DNA of 54,044 bases from CAVQGF01 sp045807945 (GCA_045807945.1 JBJMGI010000080.1:1-54044); one strand, 5' to 3'; positions 18,174 to 26,812 are shown, counted from the first letter of the stretch. Notes: a model not told the origin generated them from the letters alone. A program made the numbers and translations.

Positions 18174-19070
18174 TCAGTGGTCGAGCTCGCAGTCCCAAAT
18201 AGCTTTGGATATAACGAATGTCATCCCGGCAAAAAGCAGGGTGTCCGCGACAAAGTTAATCGCTATCACGTGCTCAAAAACGCTATGTGCCAGGAAAAAA
18301 TTCGGGGCGTAAATAACGAGCGTTAAGACTGCCATCAGCAACCCAATAAGCGCGGCCGCGGCGCTAGCGTATTTCCGCAGAAACATGAGACATCCCGATG
18401 CAATCAGGAGGATTCCGGTCACATAGGCCATTAGCAGCGGCAACGGAACCCACTCCGCCGTAAGTGTGGTGTCGGGCACGCCGGGCGAACATTCAGGATG
18501 GAGCATGTTCTGCATCCCGAAGAAGATCATCACGCACGCCATCCAAACTCTGACTACTCCAGTCAAAATGTTCGAACGCTGAGGCCACCGGCCCCTCATC
18601 GTAGTTCCGAAAAGAGCCAAAGCTCCCATCGCGAAAGTGCTGTCCCGCACAGCAACTATCCAGTGAATCCTAGCCGCCGGCTGCTCACCAATGTGCGGGA
18701 GGTGTAGGAGCAGAACGAAAAGTACAAACATGACAGCGAGAAAAATCGCCGACCAGCGGATACATCTTCTTGCTACCAGGCTCAGCGCTGCGGCCAAGAG
18801 AGCGAAGCCAACGAGGTAGGCGATGAACACTCGCAACGGCAGCCATTTTGGGACCATTCGAGCGACATCTGCCGCCATCGTCAGATGCTCGCCTGCAAAT
18901 GCGGCCAAGGAAGAGGCCACCAAGACCGGACCCAGAGCTACGAAGTTGAAGGGCCCCCGCGAGGTCGATGCAAGCAGATCCCGACGGTAGGTGATGATTC
19001 CTATGAAAAGAAAAGAGAGTCCCAACAGAGTTGGCCAGAAAACAGGGGCGGTCACTCGAATGCCTCGCAA
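18174..19070 (-). CDS. Multi-pass membrane protein, DoxX-like
   Basis: The 298-residue protein has about eight hydrophobic helices separated by short loops (for example FWPTLLGLSFLFIGIITY, FLAVMFVLFVLLLHLPHIGE and GILLIASGCLMFLRKYASAA). The helix order in the second half, with FFGMQNMLHPE and a following ADTLLFAGMTF, recalls DoxX/SURF4-like quinol-associated proteins. The match is loose. The start at 19070 is TTG; a GTG at 19055 is also possible. It is convergent with tRNA-Asn. No function is assigned. Confidence 0.7.
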   Translation of the reverse strand: MRGIRVTAPVFWPTLLGLSFLFIGIITYRRDLLASTSRGPFNFVALGPVLVASSLAAFAGEHLTMAADVARMVPKWLPLRVFIAYLVGFALLAAALSLVARRCIRWSAIFLAVMFVLFVLLLHLPHIGEQPAARIHWIVAVRDSTFAMGALALFGTTMRGRWPQRSNILTGVVRVWMACVMIFFGMQNMLHPECSPGVPDTTLTAEWVPLPLLMAYVTGILLIASGCLMFLRKYASAAAALIGLLMAVLTLVIYAPNFFLAHSVFEHVIAINFVADTLLFAGMTFVISKAIWDCELDH

Positions 19071-19404
19071 GGATTCAGCGGAAGACCTGATCCGAAGAAG
19101 GCTGTGTGCGCAACTTTGCTTCGAATCAGGCCGGAGTGACTTTCGATAACGAAAGTCTAAGTCAATCTACCCGATGGATTCAGTACTCCAGGAACCGAAG
19201 TGATGCGATTGGCCAGATTCTCGATAAATAGCTGCGCTGTACGACGAACGAAAGCGACAACTCCTAAGCGCTCTGTGTCAGATTCGAGCCTTACGCCTGG
19301 GGCACTTTGACGATCTGGCTCCTGCCACAAATATTGGGATAGCTGTCGATTTTCCGTTTCCCCGACGACTATCTGAAAACAAATCTGTTCGCAGGAGGAA
19401 AAGC
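19071..19404. other. 334-base intergenic region, divergent
   Basis: This gap separates the DoxX-like gene (minus) and a secreted-protein gene (plus). I see a strong ribosome-binding site, GCAGGAGGAAAAG, just before 19405, but no convincing promoter pair, repeat or small gene. The 24-bp direct-repeat promoter found elsewhere in the accessory region is absent here. Confidence 0.5.
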
Positions 19405-20142
19405 ATGATCAACGAAGGAAGGATCAGAACCGTCCTGGTGGTGCTGATAACAGCCATCAGTTTCCTTGCACCGAAAGCGGCGGCGCAGTCTGATAAGTAT
19501 CCGAGCATGGCGCCCGTCAACCAATATTTGATGGAAAGAACTGCCGAGATTCTGCTGGCGCGGAGCGCCGCTCCCGATTCCATATCCAGTGACGCGACAG
19601 TCTTGGTTTTAGGGTCGCAAGGCTATGAAACAGCGATTCGAGGGAAGAACGGATTCGTCTGTATGGTTGAAAGGAGCTGGATGGCGCAGTTTGACTCGCC
19701 TGAGTTCTGGAACCCGAAGGTGAGAGGTGCAGAATGCTTAAATCGCCAAGCTGCCCGATCGATAGTGCCGATTGCTGAGCTGCGCGCGAGGATGGTGATG
19801 ACAGGCCGCACAAAGGCGGAGATCGTGTCGGCGCTTGAGGCGGCGTTCAAAAACAAACAACTGCCAGATGTAGAAAGCGGCAATATGGTTTTCATGATGT
19901 CGAAGTCGGCGTACCTCTCGGACCAAGGGAATCACAACGGATCACATCTGATGTTCTTTAACACGCTCAGGGACGTTAAGGATTGGGGAGCGGGCGCACC
20001 GGGCTCGCCAGTTTTTTCGTCGCCGTGGTGGTTCTTATCGTCGCAGGAGTCTTCCCATGCAAAAGGACTGCCTCCGGTTTTCGTGTTCGCAGTCGAAGTC
20101 CCAAAGTGGTCCGACGGATCGGCTGCACATATGGAACAGTAG
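19405..20142 (+). CDS. Secreted protein of unknown function
   Basis: This 245-residue protein has a cleavable signal peptide (VLVVLITAISFLAPKAAAQ, cleavage after about residue 28). The mature part has two halves joined by a helical, charged segment (LRARMVMTGRTKAEIVSALE). It includes ATVLVLGSQGYETAIRGKNG with FVCMVERSW, and near the end SHLMFFNTLRDVKDWGAG. There are only two cysteines. I recognise no named family, though it looks complete and soluble. AGGAGG is placed seven to eight bases before the ATG. Confidence 0.75.
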   Translation: MINEGRIRTVLVVLITAISFLAPKAAAQSDKYPSMAPVNQYLMERTAEILLARSAAPDSISSDATVLVLGSQGYETAIRGKNGFVCMVERSWMAQFDSPEFWNPKVRGAECLNRQAARSIVPIAELRARMVMTGRTKAEIVSALEAAFKNKQLPDVESGNMVFMMSKSAYLSDQGNHNGSHLMFFNTLRDVKDWGAGAPGSPVFSSPWWFLSSQESSHAKGLPPVFVFAVEVPKWSDGSAAHMEQ

Positions 20143-20236
20143 ATCATCCGCTCGGGATGGGAACAACACAGTCTCGGGTCACGTTCCCACTCGACGAGCC
20201 GGTATTCGGCTGCAGCTCTGCCTTTCGCCTCTAAGG

Positions 20237-20297
20237 AAGTGGCCATATCGAAACCGTGCTAAGTGGCCGTTGTAAAAAACCCGTTCTTTGCTAGTTT
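20237..20297 (+). promoter_or_regulatory. Direct-repeat promoter element 1 (before 20327)
   Basis: AAGTGGCCAT at 20237-20246 and AAGTGGCCGT at 20261-20270 start exactly 24 bases apart. The second copy runs into TTGTAA, a -35-like box. TAGTTT at 20292-20297 fits a -10 box. The predicted transcript would begin near 20304, about 23 bases before the ATG of the secreted DUF1579-like gene. This is one of seven such sites. Confidence 0.7.
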
Positions 20298-20326
20298 TTC
20301 TACGCTCGCCGTCTTACCTTTTCGGG

Positions 20327-20890
20327 ATGAACAAGAACAAAAGATTCGCCTTGATCCAAATTGCGCTCATGTTGAGCTTCGCATTTTCAGCAACCAGCGC
20401 ACTTTGTGCCCCGGCAAGCTCGTCTAAGTCGACTGCTTGCGCCGCGCCCGAGTACCGACAATTCGACTTTTGGCTTGGCGACTGGAACGCTTTCGACATT
20501 GCTGCTGGAGACAAAGTTTCGCCAAGTGTCAGCGCTCATATCCTGGTGGAAGGCATTCTCGATGGCTGCGTTCTGCATGAACATTATGCAGACCCGCAGG
20601 GCCTGAAGGGTAATAGCTTTACGATCTACGACCGCAGCCGCAAGCTCTGGCATCAGACCTGGGTCACAAATAAGGGCCAACTCCTTGTCATCGAAGGAAC
20701 GGCGCAGGGCAAAAAAGAAATAGTGCTGAGCGGAAAATATGAGGATTGGGCCGGCAAAAAGATAACAGTGCGGGGGGTCTGGAAGGCTGTCCCCGGGGGC
20801 GTGCGAGAAACCGCTGTTAAATCGACCGACGGAGGGAAGTCGTGGGAGCCTTGGTTCGACCTGATGTTCAAACCGCGGGTGAAGAAGTGA
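20327..20890 (+). CDS. Secreted DUF1579-like protein (DFWLGDW type)
   Basis: This 187-residue protein has a signal peptide (FALIQIALMLSFAFSATSALCA). The mature region opens with the pattern YRQFDFWLGDWNAFD and continues as repeated antiparallel strands: YDRSRKLWHQTWVTNKGQL, EIVLSGKYEDW and KSTDGGKSWEPWFDLMFK. The conserved ending DGGKSWE is shared with two other secreted proteins in this window, at 24066 and 45102. The fold is probably a lipocalin-like barrel. Function is unknown. The start at 20327 begins MNKNKRF; a frame from 20288 would cover the promoter. It follows direct-repeat element 1. Confidence 0.75.
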   Translation: MNKNKRFALIQIALMLSFAFSATSALCAPASSSKSTACAAPEYRQFDFWLGDWNAFDIAAGDKVSPSVSAHILVEGILDGCVLHEHYADPQGLKGNSFTIYDRSRKLWHQTWVTNKGQLLVIEGTAQGKKEIVLSGKYEDWAGKKITVRGVWKAVPGGVRETAVKSTDGGKSWEPWFDLMFKPRVKK

Positions 20891-20958
20891 AAAGGTAAGC
20901 CGCTCTCTAAATAGTTCTCATCGAGGCGGCCGTGACTGGCGACCTGGGGAATTGAATA

Positions 20959-21930
20959 GTGCTGATAAAGAAAAACTCCGGGTTAAATAGACCTTATTCA
21001 GAAGTTACTCCTGCGAGCGCGTACTTCAACAGGCGTAAATTCCTGCACGGTCTCGTGGCCGCAGCTGCTTCTTCTGTGGTCAGCGCGAGAGCGTTCGGAA
21101 GCATGTTGTACGAGAACGCTCCAAGTACTAATACCCAGCTGAGCTTCGGGAAAAGTCAGTACAGTGATTCCCAAACGCCAACCCCTCTGAAATACATCAC
21201 CGGCTACAACAACTATTACGAGTTCGGAGCTGATAAAGACGAACCCGCCAAATATGCCGGCACTCTCAAAACGCGTCCTTGGACGGTCTCGATCGAAGGT
21301 GAAGTCAAGAACCGAGAAACGATCGATATCGACGCGTTGATGAAGCTCGCTCCACTGGAAGAGCGCATTTATAGGCATCGGTGTGTCGAGGGTTGGTCCA
21401 TGGTGATCCCGTGGATCGGGTTCCCGCTTAGCACCTTGATAAGACGAGCTGATCCAACCTCTAAGGCAAAGTTTGTTCAATTCTTCACGCTTTTCGATTC
21501 CCACCAGATGCCTAAGGCCGGAAATCTTCTCGAATGGCCCTATCGCGAGGGCCTCCGTTTAGACGAAGCAATGCACCCGCTCACCATCCTAGTTTTTGGT
21601 CTCTACGGAGAATTGTTGCCGAATCAGAACGGCGCGCCGGTCCGGATCCATGTGCCCTGGAAATACGGCTTCAAAAGCGCAAAATCCATAGTGAAGATAC
21701 GATTCCTCAGTAAGCAACCGGAAACAACGTGGAACACGATGGCTCCGACCGAATACGGGTTTTACTCGAATGTAAATCCGGGCGTTGACCATCCGCGCTG
21801 GACCCAGGCTACCGAGCGCGTGATCGGCGCAGGGTTATTTTCCGCTCGCAAACCTACCGAAATGTTCAACGGATACGGCAATCTTGTCGCCAGCATGTAC
21901 GCGGGAATGGATCTTAAGAAGAACTTCTAA
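20959..21930 (+). CDS. msrP: MsrP, periplasmic methionine-sulfoxide reductase catalytic subunit
   Basis: The 323-residue molybdopterin enzyme belongs to the YedY/MsrP family, which repairs oxidised methionines in periplasmic proteins. A Tat signal is present at FNRRKFLHGLVAAAASS (R25, R26). The molybdenum ligand is C142 in YRHRCVEGWSMVIPW. Further family blocks are YYEFGADKDEPA, NGAPVRIHVPWKYGFKSAKS and PTEYGFYSNVNP. The start is GTG at 20959 after an in-frame stop. The usual membrane haem partner MsrQ is not next to it, so electrons must come from elsewhere. It is about normal length. Confidence 0.92.
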   Translation: MLIKKNSGLNRPYSEVTPASAYFNRRKFLHGLVAAAASSVVSARAFGSMLYENAPSTNTQLSFGKSQYSDSQTPTPLKYITGYNNYYEFGADKDEPAKYAGTLKTRPWTVSIEGEVKNRETIDIDALMKLAPLEERIYRHRCVEGWSMVIPWIGFPLSTLIRRADPTSKAKFVQFFTLFDSHQMPKAGNLLEWPYREGLRLDEAMHPLTILVFGLYGELLPNQNGAPVRIHVPWKYGFKSAKSIVKIRFLSKQPETTWNTMAPTEYGFYSNVNPGVDHPRWTQATERVIGAGLFSARKPTEMFNGYGNLVASMYAGMDLKKNF

Positions 21931-21960
21931 GTGTCTAGAATCGAGTCATGAATTCGCTAC

Positions 21961-22341
21961 TCAAGAGGTTACCGCCGTGATCTGCGCAGTTACCACTTCC
22001 CAATTCGAGCCGTTTCGCACGTAAACATCGGTGTAGCGGTTCTTACCGCGGGTGCCATCCTTCCGCACAAAAGAGCCGGTCGCCTGAACGAGCGCTACGT
22101 CGGAATAGATTCTGACGTCGACGTCACTGAGCCTGTACTCGCTCACCGTCGGCTCCTTGGCTGCTTTGATCAAAAAGTTGTCTTTATTCAAAATGCTTCC
22201 GTCTACGGCGATACAGCGGAAATCTTCTGCAAGAATGTCACGGTACCACTCGACGTTGCAGGTCATGAATGCTTCAATGTATTTGTCGTTCAGAAAGCGA
22301 AGAGTTGATTCGTCAGTTGCCGTTGCTGCTGTTATCGCCAT
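21961..22341 (-). CDS. SnoaL-like/DUF4440 protein (NTF2 fold)
   Basis: The 126-residue protein has no signal peptide. It shows the pattern of DUF4440 proteins: an N-terminal helix (TLRFLNDKYIEAFMTCNVEWYRDILA), the pair DFRCIAVDGSIL, then strands VDVRIYSDVALVQATGSF and YTDVYVRNGSNWEVVTAQIT. The cone-shaped NTF2 fold is used by many small enzymes and binding proteins, so no substrate can be named. It converges with msrP and is divergent from the AdaA-AlkA gene. A truncated relative lies at 48141. Confidence 0.8.
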   Translation of the reverse strand: MAITAATATDESTLRFLNDKYIEAFMTCNVEWYRDILAEDFRCIAVDGSILNKDNFLIKAAKEPTVSEYRLSDVDVRIYSDVALVQATGSFVRKDGTRGKNRYTDVYVRNGSNWEVVTAQITAVTS

Positions 22342-22521
22342 GAGTTAGCTCCGGAATATAGCCCTTTCCAACACACGGTAGCGCTGGAGGTAGGACTTAT
22401 ACTCGCCGATTTCGGACGCTTACGTTCTTCAGTTTTGAGTTACATGGCCGGGAACCGATGAACTGCAGCAATCAGGATCGCGAAGTATCAAGGACGTCCG
22501 AAAACGGCTAGTCTTGTTCGT

Positions 22522-24015
22522 GTGCCAAAGATAAGTTCGGGAATCATGGAAGAGATCTTGCGGTTTGACCGCCGGGCATTGGAGCGAGCTCGAATCAGTC
22601 GCGATCCGCGTTTTGATGGCAAATTTTTTATCGCCGTTACGTCGACCCGCATCTATTGCAGACCGATATGTCCTTCGCCCAGTTCGAAACCCATGAACGT
22701 GCGTTATTACCCAACAGCGGCGTCGGCAGCCGAAGCGGGATTTCGGCCGTGCTTGCGGTGTAGGCCCGAAGCAGCTCCTGGCAGTCCGGCTTGGCTTGGC
22801 ACGTCGACCGTAGTCCGCAGAGCTATGCGATTGATTGAAGAAGGGTTTGTTGACGAGGAGTCAATCGAGAGCTTAGCTGCGCGCCTCGGGATTGGCCCCC
22901 GCCACCTACATAGGCTCTTCCTGCGGCATGTGGGTGCCTCGCCAATCGCTGTTGCTCAAACTCGACGGCTACATTTTGCGAAACGCTTGATCGACGATAC
23001 CCGAATGCCGATCACCCAGATCGCTCTCTCCTCGGGCTTCGGAAGCATTCGGCGATTCAACACCGCCTTCCATAATGCGTTCCGTCGCGCTCCGCGGGAT
23101 TTTCGGAAGCAGGGGACCTGGGCAACGAACGGTGCCAGCAGTGATGAGGTGGTGCTTAAGCTCTCGTATCGGCCACCTTACGATTGGGCTCACGTGGCTT
23201 CCTTTCTCGCGGCACGCGCCATTCCTGGGATTGAAGTAGTCGATGAATCCGGATATGCCCGAACCCTGCGACAGGGTGATGCCAATGCCATTATTCACGT
23301 TCGGCCGGTACAAGGTGCGAATGCACTGGAGCTCAAAGTTTGCGGTGGATCTCCAGCAGCTCTGCTGCAGATTTCGTCAGTGGCTCGGCGGGTATTCGAC
23401 CTCGCTTCTGACCCGGCGCGGATTATGGTCGCTTTTGGTTCAGACACTCTTCTCGCGCCTCTCGTCAAATGTCGACCGGGATTGCGAATTCCTGGCGAGT
23501 GGGATCCGTTCGAATGTGCTGTGCGAGCGATCCTCGGTCAGGGAGTAAGTCCCGCGGTTGCTCTTAATTACACAACGCGGCTAGTGGCGAGACTTGGGCA
23601 ACGGGTGAGCGCCGATGGCGCCCTTACTCATCTTTTTCCCACAGCCGCTGTGCTTAGTGCGGCCGATCTCGAAGATCTGGGCTTCCCCAGAGCACGCGCG
23701 GGTGCGTTGAAAGCACTTGCGGGTTCAGTCGTTACCGGCCGGCTCTCATTTAACGGGCCGGTCGAAGAGATCGTCGCCAAACTTGAGGAATTGCCAGGGG
23801 CGGGCTCCGGGGTTGCGCATTACGTCGCGCTGCGCGCATTGAGCGAACCAGACGCCTTCCCGACTTCTGACCTGATCCTGCGACGTGCTGTAGGAATAAA
23901 CGGATCACCCGTCACGCCGCGCACGCTGGAGCAGATGAGCGAAGCATGGAGGCCGTGGCGAGGGTACGCGGCGATGCATCTCTGGAGCTCGTCAACGAGT
24001 GCCCCCAAGCGCTAG
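22522..24015 (+). CDS. AdaA-AlkA fusion, divergent copy
   Basis: This 497-residue DNA alkylation protein fuses three parts. The Ada N-terminal zinc domain has C46, C50, C77 and C80 in YCRPICP and RPCLRCRPE; in Ada such a cysteine takes methyl groups from phosphotriesters. An AraC-type helix-turn-helix follows, then an AlkA-type glycosylase domain. In the glycosylase the helix-hairpin-helix reads LPGAGSGVAHYVALRAL and the segment before it ILGQGVSPAVALNY, both away from the usual GIGxWTA and GQQVS. The aspartate in FPTSDLILRR is kept. The second copy at 50552 has the standard motifs. The start is GTG at 22522, or ATG at 22546. Confidence 0.88.
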   Translation: MPKISSGIMEEILRFDRRALERARISRDPRFDGKFFIAVTSTRIYCRPICPSPSSKPMNVRYYPTAASAAEAGFRPCLRCRPEAAPGSPAWLGTSTVVRRAMRLIEEGFVDEESIESLAARLGIGPRHLHRLFLRHVGASPIAVAQTRRLHFAKRLIDDTRMPITQIALSSGFGSIRRFNTAFHNAFRRAPRDFRKQGTWATNGASSDEVVLKLSYRPPYDWAHVASFLAARAIPGIEVVDESGYARTLRQGDANAIIHVRPVQGANALELKVCGGSPAALLQISSVARRVFDLASDPARIMVAFGSDTLLAPLVKCRPGLRIPGEWDPFECAVRAILGQGVSPAVALNYTTRLVARLGQRVSADGALTHLFPTAAVLSAADLEDLGFPRARAGALKALAGSVVTGRLSFNGPVEEIVAKLEELPGAGSGVAHYVALRALSEPDAFPTSDLILRRAVGINGSPVTPRTLEQMSEAWRPWRGYAAMHLWSSSTSAPKR

Positions 24016-24031
24016 CTCAACACAGTGGAAA

Positions 24032-24054
24032 GGCGTTGCCAATCTGGCAACGCC
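24032..24054 (-). terminator. Hairpin between convergent genes
   Basis: GGCGTTGCCA and TGGCAACGCC form a perfect 10-bp stem with a three-base loop, between the stops of the AdaA-AlkA gene (24015) and the tandem DUF1579-like gene (24066). On the minus strand CTTTCC follows, a poor T-run. It may terminate one or both transcripts. Confidence 0.5.
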
Positions 24055-24065
24055 CCGGATGCGCA

Positions 24066-25163
24066 TCAGTTTTGTACGCGCGTCAACTGACCAACGAATG
24101 CTGTCTTCCAGGATCTTCCACCGTCATCGGAATACGACTCCTCGTAGCGATGGGAATTTGGGGTGATGTCGGACCAGACGCCGCGAAGCAAGATCGCCTT
24201 GTCGTTGAAACTATCCTGCGTATACAACTCTCCACGTCCGTCCTTGAAGCTTCCGATCGTTGGTGGAGAGGATATAGTCCCTTCTTTGCTGTTGACGTAG
24301 GTCTGCGACCACTGGTGCGCCTTGGGGTTGTAAAGGAAGATGGTCATTGCTTCCCAGTGTCCGCGTGGACCTTCCGCCTCGATCTGTTCCAACCAGCCAC
24401 GGCCGCCCCAAATCTTCTTGCTCGTCTTGGTCCCATCCAGTTCGATCGATGCGGAAGAAGTTGAGAAAGGATCCATCGTGCGCTTGATGTGGGTGTGAAA
24501 AGTACCTTCGGCGAAATCAAAATCATGCGCGCCAGGCTGCTCCGATTCTGAAGGCGCGGCACTCCAGTGGATATTGGGCTGGTCTTTTAGGCGCTTGTAC
24601 TTGTTGATCCAGTTCACTTCCCAGGTCTTGCCACCGTCCTCAGAAAAAGCCTGTTCGGATTGCGCGCTGTCTGGACCGGTCTTCCAAATTGAGAATCGGA
24701 CCATGATGTACTTGCCGTTTAGCTGTTCCTGATCGTAAAACTCGCCCCGGCCGTTCTTGAACTCACCAACGCAGGGAACTCCGAAGGTACCTACGTTCGG
24801 GGTAGCAAAATTCACGTTCCATTGGTGTGCCTCGGGGTTATAGGTGCGCAGGGCAATCAATTCCATGTGCCCAGCCGGGCCGTCGGCCTTGTATTCGGCG
24901 ATATTCGCGCGGCCGTCCCAAACCTTACCCACCACCGTCACGCCCTCCATGTCGAGCCAGGTCTTTGATCCCGTCAATGGATGCATAAGACGTGAAGTAT
25001 GTGTCTGCCAAGCGCCGAAGTCGAAATCGAAATCGTGCTGGCCGTCACGCGCAGCGGGTTTTTGTTCGCTAGGCTTCGTAGAGCTGGATTGAGAGCTAGC
25101 GGGCAAAGAGATGAGAGCAAGACTTAAAATGACACTCACAATTAAGATTCGCTGAAGCGACAT
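24066..25163 (-). CDS. Secreted protein with two tandem DUF1579-like domains
   Basis: The 365-residue protein has a signal peptide (IVSVILSLALISLPASSQ) and two copies of a domain of about 160 residues. Copy 1 starts at DGQHDFDFDFGAWQTH and copy 2 at GAHDFDFAEGTFHTHIKR. Matching blocks in both are GxxxxGHxE followed by YNPxAHQW, then GxFKxGRGExY, and a final EDGGKTWEVNW or DDGGRSWKTAF. The single-domain relative at 45102 shares these blocks. Probably two lipocalin-like barrels from an internal duplication. Function is unknown. Direct-repeat promoter element 2 and a leader hairpin lie upstream. Confidence 0.78.
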   Translation of the reverse strand: MSLQRILIVSVILSLALISLPASSQSSSTKPSEQKPAARDGQHDFDFDFGAWQTHTSRLMHPLTGSKTWLDMEGVTVVGKVWDGRANIAEYKADGPAGHMELIALRTYNPEAHQWNVNFATPNVGTFGVPCVGEFKNGRGEFYDQEQLNGKYIMVRFSIWKTGPDSAQSEQAFSEDGGKTWEVNWINKYKRLKDQPNIHWSAAPSESEQPGAHDFDFAEGTFHTHIKRTMDPFSTSSASIELDGTKTSKKIWGGRGWLEQIEAEGPRGHWEAMTIFLYNPKAHQWSQTYVNSKEGTISSPPTIGSFKDGRGELYTQDSFNDKAILLRGVWSDITPNSHRYEESYSDDGGRSWKTAFVGQLTRVQN

Positions 25164-25190
25164 TTCTGTCCTCGTTTTCTACGTTTTTTC

Positions 25191-25219
25191 TTTTTGTGGG
25201 CTTCTTTAGCCCGCAAAAA
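25191..25219 (-). other. 12-bp hairpin in the leader of the tandem DUF1579-like gene
   Basis: TTTTTGTGGGCT at 25191-25202 and AGCCCGCAAAAA at 25208-25219 form a 12-bp stem with one G-U pair and a five-base loop. It lies between the predicted promoter and the ATG at 25163, so it would be in the 5' untranslated RNA. Flanking A and T runs are absorbed into the stem, so it is not an ordinary terminator. Confidence 0.55.
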
Positions 25220-25234
25220 ACTAGGTGAGGTTTC

Positions 25235-25296
25235 AGGGTGCTACTGTCGCGAGGCTATAGAAATAGCCACTTTGGGCTGAACTGAGGTTACCACTT
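25235..25296 (-). promoter_or_regulatory. Direct-repeat promoter element 2 (before 25163)
   Basis: Read on the minus strand, AAGTGGTAAC (25296-25287) and AAGTGGCTAT (25272-25263) start 24 bases apart. TTTCTA follows the second copy. At the conserved distance the -10 position reads CACCCT (25240-25235), the weakest of the seven. The transcript would run into the tandem DUF1579-like gene. Confidence 0.6.
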
Positions 25297-25333
25297 TCGG
25301 TTTCGAAGAAATGAGCTTCTGCTGACGTTTCAC

Positions 25334-25800
25334 TTAGGGAGTGTTCACGGGAACGGACAAAGACCCCAGCTTCCCGGTGGTGTTGTCCCTGATCACGAAC
25401 CGAACCATGGTTGCTGAAGCATCGACCTGCATCGAGCCATCCCAGAAGAAACCTTTCTCGGCCAGTTGAGCGATCGTTTCCGCCGGCAATACCCCGGAGA
25501 GATCCTTAGAGAAGTTACCAGCGGGTTTACCGTCCTTCTCAAATGCCGCGGCTGCTAACGAAAGGTCAAGATCGTTACTATTCACATTTCCGATTTGCAG
25601 TACACCTTTCGGAACCACGAACTGAAAGGACAATTTGATCTTGCCATCCGCGTTGCTTTTCCCGACCCAGCGAATCGCAAAGGGAAGATTTGTGTAGTCG
25701 AGCGGGGTGTCCATCGCCGCTGCGATTTCGTTCCCGCCCCCTCGCTTTCGCGCGGCGTCTTCAACGAAGTAAGCACTTCTAACGTAGTTGTGAGTATTTC
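25334..25800 (-). pseudogene. C-terminal remnant of an acidobacterial VWFA-related protein
   Basis: The minus frame is open from about 25800 to the stop at 25334. It encodes only the C-terminal domain of the large VWFA-related proteins common in Acidobacteriota. The recognisable order is YVRSAYFVEDAARKRG, EIAAAMDTPLDYTNLPFAIR, then the beta-rich end with MVRFVIRDNTTGKLGSLSVP. The von Willebrand A domain, signal peptide and start region are missing. The first internal ATG is at 25714. At the broken end it abuts, head to head, a TPR gene that is broken at the same place. Confidence 0.7.
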
Positions 25801-26661
25801 CGCCAAGCTAGCGAGAATGATCCCGCCTATGCGGCTGCGTATGCCGCCTTGGCGAATTGCTATCGCGCGCTCGTGGGCTATAACGCCCTAGGAGAGCAAC
25901 AGGGATACGCGAAGGCTAAAGAAGCGGCAAAGAAAGCGGTGCTTCTCGATCCTAACTTGGCGGACGCACATACCGCTCTGGGATCCAATCTCTTTGTAAT
26001 CGACTGGAATTGGTCTGCTGCTCACGCGGAATTCAAGCGAGCGCTCCAATTGAATTCTAATGATGCGGCTGCACATATCGAGTACGGGAAATTCTTGCGC
26101 TCTATGGGAGACTTCGAGGGCGCTATCCGCGAGGGCAAGCAGTCAGAGGAATTGGATCCGTTATCCAATATCGCTCGATTGCAACTATGTGCAACCTATT
26201 CTTCTGCCAACCAACTAGATAAGGCTGTTGATGAGTGCAATCGGTCGATCCGACTTCAACCACAGTCAGAGGCTGCTTACATTCTGTTATCGCAAATCTG
26301 TGCTCGCCAGCGCAACTATGACGATTCAGCTGGGGCGACGGTAAAAGCTTTGCGACTTGAAGGCGCCACTACGCTCGCCGATGAATTCACGACGAACTAT
26401 CCAAAGCTTGGGTATGCGCGAGCGGAAGCTCTGTTAGCAGAAGGAATGAAAGAACAATACCGTGACCCGAAAGCTTACGAAAACCAGCTCTTATTCATGC
26501 AGCTCGATAAGAAGGACTCTGCGATTAAATTCTTGGAAGAAGCCTATGTGGCCCACGATTCGTCTCTGATCACCATAAAAACCAATCCCAGCTTTGCGTT
26601 CTTGCGCGGCGATCCTCGTTTCGATGCTCTGCTCTCCAAGATGCATTTCGAGAACTACTAA
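25792..26661 (+). pseudogene. C-terminal remnant of a TPR protein (CadC-like or kinase-associated)
   Basis: The plus frame, open from about 25783, starts in mid-domain with EYFRQASENDPAYAAAYAAL and gives five or more tetratricopeptide repeats: AVLLDPNLADAHTALGS, ALQLNSNDAAAHIEYGKFL and SIRLQPQSEAAYILLSQI. The ending FAFLRGDPRFDALLSKMHF is typical of acidobacterial proteins that join a DNA-binding or kinase domain to TPRs. That N-terminal part is absent and no proper start codon exists; TTG at 25849 is internal. It could still be translated, but its promoter is gone. Confidence 0.7.
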
Positions 26662-26750
26662 GAAGTTCCTTCCCGCAGTATGAGGATGGCCGAACACGGC
26701 CGCCCGATCGTTCAAGTCCTGAAATGTCCGCCCACCTAAATTGCTGCTTC

Positions 26751-26812
26751 AAGTGGCCATAAGGTTTTGCCTCGAAGTGGTCATTGTGAGGAACCATCCT
26801 TCCGGATACGTT
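26751..26812 (+). promoter_or_regulatory. Direct-repeat promoter element 3 (before 26910 operon)
   Basis: AAGTGGCCAT at 26751-26760 and AAGTGGTCAT at 26775-26784 start 24 bases apart. TTGTGA follows as the -35-like box and TACGTT at 26807-26812 as the -10. The predicted start near 26819 leaves a leader of about 90 bases before the beta-barrel gene. It should drive four closely packed genes to 30865. Confidence 0.72.
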
